A stretch of 11,893 nucleotides of DNA from positions 362,604 to 374,496 of the forward strand of contig NZ_ML142854.1 of the NCBI RefSeq assembly GCF_004138495.1, in the 5' to 3' direction. Positions 6,798-11,893 of this stretch are shown piece by piece. The DNA is from Phytoactinopolyspora endophytica. Lineage in GTDB: Bacteria > Actinomycetota > Actinomycetes > Jiangellales > Jiangellaceae. Made by a program: the position numbers and the translations under genes. The notes below the pieces were generated by a model. That model worked only from the letters and a program-made list of their open reading frames with translations, searched no databases and was not told the origin of the DNA. The first letter of the stretch is position 1; each line of letters opens with the position of its first letter.

Positions 6798-7612
6798 GCG
6801 CGCTCTCCCATGGCCATGACGCCGATCCCGATGGACCACTCGGGCATCGGCTGGTACCCGAGCAACCGGCCGGCCGGACCGCCCGACGCGCCCTGGGTGA
6901 GGATCCAGGTACGGATCTCCAGCGCGCCGTTTCCGGCCTGGTCGAGGATGTCGTCGTCGGACCATTCGAGGATCTCCTCGAGCCTTCCGTCACCGAGCAA
7001 GGCGAGGAAACGGCGGTCCCACTCCTCGTTGACATCGCCGAACCGAGGCAGCCCCACCCAGTGCGAGACCCCGCCGGTGCCCAGCACACCGACCCGCAGC
7101 TCGCCGGGAAACCCGGCCACCACGTCGCGGACGGCCACACCCAGGTCATGGCAACGGCGCAGGCTGGGCAGCGGCGGCGTATTGCAGTTGAGGAAGAGTG
7201 GGGTGACCGGCACGTCCAGCAGGTTCAGCTTGACCAGAGGCACCATGAAGCTGTGGTCCAGTGGCATCTCATGACTGCGCGAGACATCGAACCCCCGCTC
7301 CATCAGCCCGGCTAGAACCCCGGCGGAGAACGCCGGAGCGCCGCGAACGACGCCGGCCGGGTTGCCGAACTCGCCCCAGCCCTCGTACTCGTCGGCTAGT
7401 CCGAGGCAGAACGTCGGGTAGTGCTCCAGGCGGAAAGTCTCGTAGTGATCGGTGGCCACAACCACTAATGCGTCCAGGCGTGCCCCGCGGATCTCGGCGG
7501 CCATGCGATCCCAGGCCGCGTGCAGCTCGCCGGAGCGCTCGGGCGCGGCATCGGGATTCTTCAGGATGGCGCCGACGTGTGACGTCGCGCCGGTCCAGAC
7601 AACAGAGCTCAT
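6794..7612 (-). CDS. Extradiol ring-cleavage dioxygenase large subunit (LigB-type)
   Basis: A 272-residue catalytic subunit of the type II (LigB superfamily) non-haem Fe(II) extradiol dioxygenases, which open catechol-type rings next to the hydroxyl pair. The expected residues are all present. Iron ligands are His12 (TSHVG), His56 (TDHYETF) and Glu232 (GALEIRTW). His184 in GVSHWVG matches the catalytic base (LigB His195), and His120 in PLDHSFMVP matches a second active-site histidine. The ATG overlaps the upstream stop (ATGA) and has GGAGG ten bases before it. The upstream extension to 7825 lies inside the neighbouring gene and is rejected. Size and small-subunit pairing resemble CarBb of carbazole breakdown more than LigB of protocatechuate breakdown. 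The substrate is not readable, but downstream enzymes require a product that yields 2-hydroxypentadienoate. Confidence 0.92.
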   Translation of the reverse strand: MSSVVWTGATSHVGAILKNPDAAPERSGELHAAWDRMAAEIRGARLDALVVVATDHYETFRLEHYPTFCLGLADEYEGWGEFGNPAGVVRGAPAFSAGVLAGLMERGFDVSRSHEMPLDHSFMVPLVKLNLLDVPVTPLFLNCNTPPLPSLRRCHDLGVAVRDVVAGFPGELRVGVLGTGGVSHWVGLPRFGDVNEEWDRRFLALLGDGRLEEILEWSDDDILDQAGNGALEIRTWILTQGASGGPAGRLLGYQPMPEWSIGIGVMAMGERA

Positions 7613-9798
7613 CGGTTCGCCACCTCCACATCGTGTAGGACGGGACTGCCGATCCGGGCCACATCCACGGTCAGCAGGCGGCCGCAGCCCGGGCAGGCGT
7701 AATGCCGCAGCTCCAGCTCGGCACTGAAGCGATCGGCCATGCTCACCGTGTGCACGTCGCTTCCGACGTGGGTGGCGGCATGATCCCGCCACGGCTCGCC
7801 GGCCCGGGCGAGGCCCTGCCCGCATCGGCAGCGGACGAACCGGTCTCCGTTAGGGGTGGCCACCAGCTCCAGGCCGTCACCCAAGGGGCCGACTCGGGCG
7901 GCATCGTCGGGCACGCCGATGGTTGGGCTGGCCGCGGGCCACCGCCGGCGAGCCGTGCGCAGCTCATCGCGGCGGCGAGCCGTGGCTGCGTCGTCGATCT
8001 CGCCGTCTGCGGAGAGCACCGCCCCGTAGAGCCGGACCGCGGCTTCGGTGCTGACGGCGTCGTCGAGCAGGTCGTGACGCAATTCGGCGACGGGGCGCTC
8101 CAGCGGGTCACCCCACCCGCCGCCGGACTGGTGGATGGTGGAGAGCACGTCGCTCTGCTCGATGGGGAACATGCCCTGCCTCCCGCGCATGACCGGCCGC
8201 TCGCCGGTCACCTCACCGGTGCCGGCCGGGATACGGCCGGAGCGCAGCTGGTCCCACACGTCGCCACCGCGGACCAGCTCCCGGATGTTCTGCGTGCCGG
8301 GATGCCCGCCGAACAGGCCGATCGAGTTCGGCACCTCCCAACCGTGCCCGTTGCACATGGCCCGTAGCTCCTCGCCGCCGTGCACCAGGTAGACGGAGCC
8401 CATGCTCTGCCCGCCGCGCCGCCGCCCAGCGCCGCCGGAGTCGGTCACCAGACCGCGCCACAGGTACAGCATGGGTGTCTCCAGCTCCATCGACTCCGCA
8501 TTCGACACCCGCTGCCGCTCGATGTTGTGCTGCCCCTGAGTCCACACGCCGTCCCGGTGCGCGTACGCCCCGCCGCCGGTGGCCAGGCAGTCGAGGATGA
8601 CATGGGTGAACCGCTCGCCATGTGCGTTGAGCCCGGACAGCACGAACTGATCGGGGCCACCTGCCGGCAGCGCCTGTGCCTCGCCCATCAACTCGTCGGA
8701 GCAGGCCAGCAGCTTTGACAGCGCCTCGATCGCGGTCATCTCCACCAGCCAGCCCGCCTCCAACGCGCCACCGCTCACGGCCGCCGGCCGGGTGGCGTTG
8801 CAGATCCGCCCTTCCGGGCAGACCACGTCGACGGGGTGTAACAGGCCCTCGTTCCATGGCGCGTCGAACGCGAGCGTGGGCAGGAGGGCGGCGTTGATAC
8901 CGGCGGTCAGGCCGGAGAACGTGCAGTTGATATAGCCGGGTGCCTGCGGGGAGGACTCCGAGTAGTCGAAGGTCAGCGTCTCGCCGGCCTTGGTAAGGGT
9001 GAGTGAGACCTCGTAGGTCTGGTCGAGCCCGCCGTCGTTGTCGAGGTACGCCGTCGACCGTACGGTCGCGTCGGGCAAGGACCGCAGCCGCTGGCGCAGC
9101 CGCCGTTCGGACAGATCGATGAGACCCGCCATGACGTGGCGGACCGTGTCCGGTCCGTAGCGCCGCGCCAGCTGGGTCATGGCGCGCACTGCGGTGTTGT
9201 TGGCGCCGATCAGCCCACGCAGGTCGAGCTTGACGGCGTCGGCTGCTCGCGTATGCGCAAGGATGAGGTTCCACATGTCGGAGCGGAGCTCGCCGTGCTC
9301 GACCAGCTTGGTGGGCGGCAGCTGCAGGCCTTCCTGGTAACACTCGGTGGCGTCATTGCAGAAGCTGCCCGGACGCGAGCCTCCGACGTCGGGCATGTGG
9401 CACATCGCGCCGCTCCAAGCGAGCAGCTCACCGTCGACGAAGATCGGTGCGACGACGCCCATGTCCTGCGCGTGGATGGAGCCCTTCCATGGATTGTTCA
9501 CCACGAACATGTCGCCCGGCCGGATCCCGGGGTTCTCGGTACAGTCGGCGATCACGTGCCGGGTGATCAGCGCCATCGAGGCCGAATGCAGCAGGATGGT
9601 CCGGCCCATCGCGGCCACCGAGCCGTCCGGGAGGTAGAGGCCCACGTTGAAGTCGTTGGCGTTGACCACATGCGGCGACCCGGAGATGGCGGCGAGAGTG
9701 GCGCCCTGCTCGTCGGTGATGGCCAGCAGCCGGTGCCGGATCACCTCGAAGGTCACCGGGTCGACGTCGGTGGTCTGGGTCAGTTGCTCTGTGCTCAC
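7609..9798 (-). CDS. HyuB/AcxB-type subunit fused to an acetone-carboxylase-gamma-like zinc domain
   Basis: A 729-residue protein of the hydantoinase B/oxoprolinase family. Main domain, about residues 12-570: it starts DPVTFEVIRHRL, has the metal-site loop NNPWKGSIHAQD (101-112, His109 and Asp112 kept), HMPDVGG (134-140) and ends with the family hallmark GGGWGDPLERP. A C-terminal extension (about 642-729) carries CRCG (Cys657, Cys659) and CPGCG (Cys702, Cys705), followed by GSPVLHD. This pattern resembles the acetone carboxylase gamma subunit, including the conserved Trp and the tract after the CPGCG. The GTG start overlaps the HyuA-type stop (GTGA) and follows GGGGGA. The fusion suggests ATP-dependent carboxylation of a ketone or similar substrate rather than hydantoin or oxoproline hydrolysis. 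That function is inferred; the fold assignment is firm. Confidence 0.9.
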   Translation of the reverse strand: MSTEQLTQTTDVDPVTFEVIRHRLLAITDEQGATLAAISGSPHVVNANDFNVGLYLPDGSVAAMGRTILLHSASMALITRHVIADCTENPGIRPGDMFVVNNPWKGSIHAQDMGVVAPIFVDGELLAWSGAMCHMPDVGGSRPGSFCNDATECYQEGLQLPPTKLVEHGELRSDMWNLILAHTRAADAVKLDLRGLIGANNTAVRAMTQLARRYGPDTVRHVMAGLIDLSERRLRQRLRSLPDATVRSTAYLDNDGGLDQTYEVSLTLTKAGETLTFDYSESSPQAPGYINCTFSGLTAGINAALLPTLAFDAPWNEGLLHPVDVVCPEGRICNATRPAAVSGGALEAGWLVEMTAIEALSKLLACSDELMGEAQALPAGGPDQFVLSGLNAHGERFTHVILDCLATGGGAYAHRDGVWTQGQHNIERQRVSNAESMELETPMLYLWRGLVTDSGGAGRRRGGQSMGSVYLVHGGEELRAMCNGHGWEVPNSIGLFGGHPGTQNIRELVRGGDVWDQLRSGRIPAGTGEVTGERPVMRGRQGMFPIEQSDVLSTIHQSGGGWGDPLERPVAELRHDLLDDAVSTEAAVRLYGAVLSADGEIDDAATARRRDELRTARRRWPAASPTIGVPDDAARVGPLGDGLELVATPNGDRFVRCRCGQGLARAGEPWRDHAATHVGSDVHTVSMADRFSAELELRHYACPGCGRLLTVDVARIGSPVLHDVEVANR

Positions 9799-11893
9799 GC
9801 GTTCCCCCTGCAGTCGATGATCAGGTTCCGGTACGGGTCGACGTGGAGCGTCTGGCCGGGGCCGACGACCACGGTGGTGCCGGCGAACTCCAGGATCACC
9901 GGCCCGGGTACGACGCTGTGCGGACCCACCTGTTCGCCGCGGAGGACGGGTGCGGGCACCTGGCGGGTGTCGGGGAAGTACACGTCCCGCACTCCCACCT
10001 GAGCGGCGTCCCATCCGCCGTCGCCGTCTTCGGGTTCGAGGTCGGCCAGGCCGTCCACCCGGACCCGGCCCTCCACCCGGAGGGTGTGGATCTCCAGGCC
10101 GGCGGAGCGCATCGCGGTGCCCGGTCCGTAGATCCGTTCGTAGGTGGCGAGGAAGTCGTCCACCATCCCGCGCAGCATGAACTTGGTCATCGGCCCCTTC
10201 GGTAGTACCACCGGCAGTTCGTGGGTTTGGCGGCGGAACTTCAGATACAGCGACCGGGTGAACCTGGCCCGCGGATCGTTGTCGAGGTCGGCATGGCAGC
10301 GTCCCTGCAGCTCGTCCATGGTCCGCTGCAGCCGGTCGATGTCGATGTGCGCGGCCGGGTCGTCGTTGCCGGTCGGCGTACGCTGCACGTCGGTGACCTG
10401 GATCGCTCGGAATCGGTCCGAGGTGACCGTGCCGTACGCGGAGTGCACTGTGGACGTCGGCGGTATCACCAGCCTGGAGATGCCGGCGGCGGCGGTGTAG
10501 GCGGCGGCGTGGGTCGGTCCTGCGCCGCCGTAGGCGAACACGACGAAGTCACGCGGGTCGCGGCCTTGTTCAACCGTCACCTTGCGCAGCAGGTCGGCCA
10601 TCTGGTTGTCGGCGACGCTGCGGATGCCCGCCGCGGCCTCCCGCACGCTCATACCGAGCGGTGCCGCCACGTGGGCCCGGATCGCCTTCTCAGCCAGGGC
10701 CGGCTCCAGCGTCATCCGTCCACCCAGGAAGTACTCGGGGTCGATGATGCCGAGCACGACGTCCGCGTCGGTGACGGTCGGCAGGTCTCCACCTCGGCCG
10801 TAACAGGCGGGGCCGGGTACCGAGCCGGCGCTTCGTGGGCCGACCACCAGCGCGCCGACCTCGTCCACCGCCGCCACCGATCCGCCACCGGCTCCGATGG
10901 CTGTCACCTTGATCCGAGGCAGCGCCAGGTGATAGCCGCCCAGTTCACTCGTCTGTTCCACCAGAGGCTCGCCATCCACGATGAGCCCGACGTCGAAGCT
11001 GGTGCCGCCCATGTCGCTGGTGATGACGTTGGGGTGGGCCAGTCGGCTGGCCAGCTCTGCCGAGGCCAGCACACCACCGGCCGGGCCGGAGGTCAGCAGG
11101 GACGCCGCCCGACGGGCAGCGTCGTCGGCGCGCATCACCCCGCCGCCGGAGTCCATGATCGACACTTCGCCCCGGAAGCCACCCTCCTGCAACCGAGCCT
11201 GCAGGCGGGCGATGTAGTCGCGGATCACCGGCCCGAGGTAGGAGTTCACCACCGTGGTGGCGGTGCGCTCGTACTCGCCGATCACCGGCGCGATCTCGTG
11301 CGAGAGGGTCAGATAGACCTCGGGCCACTCCTCGGCCACCAGATCCGCCACCGCTTGCTCGTGCTGGGGCCGGGTGAACGACCAGAGGAAGGACACCGCC
11401 AGAGCACTCACGCCGGCCGCCTTGAGCCGGCGCAGCAGCGAACGGACCTCGTCTTTGGCAAGCTCGACGACGATGTTCCCGGCCGCGTCGACGCGCTCGT
11501 GGACCTCGGCGATGAGGCGGCGCGGGACGATCGGATCCGGATTGCGGCGCCGGCTGTAGTGGCCTGTGTCCCCGTCCATGCCGATCCAGGAGCTCATGCT
11601 GCGCTGGATGAGCATCGTGTCGGCGAATCCAGCCGTGGTCAGCAGCGCGGGCGTGGCGCCCTTCCGCTCGATCAGGGCGTTGGTGGCAGCGGTCGTGCCG
11701 TGGGCGAAGTAGCCGATCTCTGCGCAGAAGTCGTCGAGAGGGAGCTCCACGGCGGCGGCGGCGAGCTTCAAGGTGTCCAACACGCCCTCGGAGCGGTCAT
11801 GCGGCGTGGTCGGCGCCTTGAACAGCCGCGGCTGTGCCCCTGCCTCCAGTAGGACCAGGTCCGTGAACGTGCCGCCGATGTCGGTTCCCACCA
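9795..11893 (-). CDS. HyuA/AcxA-type ATPase subunit (5' end beyond window)
   Basis: Hydantoinase A/oxoprolinase-family subunit with an actin-like (ASKHA) ATP-binding core, 698 codons visible. In window numbering the phosphate-1 loop is GTDIGGTFTD (2-11), followed by FAHGTTAATNALIE (62-75), SHEIAPVIGEYERT (197-210), SGPAGGV (268-274), phosphate-2 loop SDMGGTSFD (292-300), the adenosine loop AIGAGGGS (331-338) and FAYGGAGPTHA (452-462). In characterised relatives this subunit phosphorylates the substrate or bicarbonate and works with the HyuB-type partner, which overlaps it by GTGA. The GTG at 11891 is the Val normally found just before the phosphate loop, so the true start should lie a few codons past the right edge. 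Little protein is missing. Acetone or acetophenone carboxylase, hydantoinase, caprolactamase and 5-oxoprolinase subunits all share this family. Confidence 0.92.
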   Translation of the reverse strand, partial: VGTDIGGTFTDLVLLEAGAQPRLFKAPTTPHDRSEGVLDTLKLAAAAVELPLDDFCAEIGYFAHGTTAATNALIERKGATPALLTTAGFADTMLIQRSMSSWIGMDGDTGHYSRRRNPDPIVPRRLIAEVHERVDAAGNIVVELAKDEVRSLLRRLKAAGVSALAVSFLWSFTRPQHEQAVADLVAEEWPEVYLTLSHEIAPVIGEYERTATTVVNSYLGPVIRDYIARLQARLQEGGFRGEVSIMDSGGGVMRADDAARRAASLLTSGPAGGVLASAELASRLAHPNVITSDMGGTSFDVGLIVDGEPLVEQTSELGGYHLALPRIKVTAIGAGGGSVAAVDEVGALVVGPRSAGSVPGPACYGRGGDLPTVTDADVVLGIIDPEYFLGGRMTLEPALAEKAIRAHVAAPLGMSVREAAAGIRSVADNQMADLLRKVTVEQGRDPRDFVVFAYGGAGPTHAAAYTAAAGISRLVIPPTSTVHSAYGTVTSDRFRAIQVTDVQRTPTGNDDPAAHIDIDRLQRTMDELQGRCHADLDNDPRARFTRSLYLKFRRQTHELPVVLPKGPMTKFMLRGMVDDFLATYERIYGPGTAMRSAGLEIHTLRVEGRVRVDGLADLEPEDGDGGWDAAQVGVRDVYFPDTRQVPAPVLRGEQVGPHSVVPGPVILEFAGTTVVVGPGQTLHVDPYRNLIIDCRGNA

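Noticed and set aside
8213..9343. A 376-codon minus-strand frame inside the HyuB-type gene
   Set aside because: It is a shifted frame of the real gene, very rich in Arg and Ala and with no motif. The overlapping frame carries clear family signatures.
10221..11852. A 543-codon open frame on the plus strand opposite the HyuA-type gene
   Set aside because: It is antisense to a gene with a full set of ATPase motifs. Its protein is Arg/Gly/His/Asp-rich with no recognisable family, as expected for a mirror frame of high-GC coding DNA.
11889..11891. GTG at 11891 as the start of the HyuA-type protein
   Set aside because: It encodes the Val normally two residues before the DIGGTFTD loop. Relatives begin a few residues earlier, so the start is most likely just outside the window.
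1..11893. Mobile elements, CRISPR arrays, tRNA or other RNA genes
   Set aside because: No transposase-like protein, spaced direct repeats, cloverleaf-like segment or attachment-site duplication was seen. Coding genes occupy nearly all of the window.

Overview
The window is very GC-rich, with G/C-heavy third codon positions, frequent GTG starts and long antisense open frames. This suggests a high-GC actinobacterium; the genus cannot be told from the sequence. All twelve genes lie on the minus strand, so transcription runs from the right edge to the left edge. No tRNA, rRNA, CRISPR array, insertion sequence or other mobile element was seen. Both outer genes are cut by the window: the right-hand gene lacks its 5' end and the left-hand gene lacks its 3' end.

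Upstream block (right, about 6552-11893): a HyuA/AcxA-type ATPase subunit, then a HyuB/AcxB-type subunit whose C-terminus looks like a fused acetone-carboxylase gamma subunit (CxC...CxxC). These are followed by the large (LigB-type) and small (LigA-type) subunits of a two-component type II extradiol dioxygenase. Each junction is a 4-base stop/start overlap.

Control gap (6443-6551): 109 bases between the dioxygenase small subunit and an IclR-family regulator gene. It holds short inverted repeats that could be operators, and probably the promoter of the downstream block.

Downstream block (1-6442): IclR regulator, dienelactone-hydrolase family protein, two tandem alpha/beta hydrolases that are clear paralogues, a class II aldolase-fold protein, a 2-hydroxypenta-2,4-dienoate hydratase, an acylating acetaldehyde dehydrogenase and a 4-hydroxy-2-oxovalerate aldolase. 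From the dienelactone hydrolase's 3' end onward, every junction is again a 4-base ATGA/GTGA overlap.

Together this reads as an aerobic meta-cleavage pathway. The dioxygenase opens a catechol-type ring. The class II aldolase-fold protein may decarboxylate the ring-cleavage product, as CmtD does in p-cumate breakdown. An alpha/beta hydrolase releases 2-hydroxypentadienoate, and the last three enzymes turn that into pyruvate and acetyl-CoA. The unusual part is the coupled HyuAB-type, probably ATP-dependent, carboxylase-like enzyme. The other unusual part is the hydrolase pair, one of which has lost the canonical catalytic histidine. The initial substrate cannot be read from the window.
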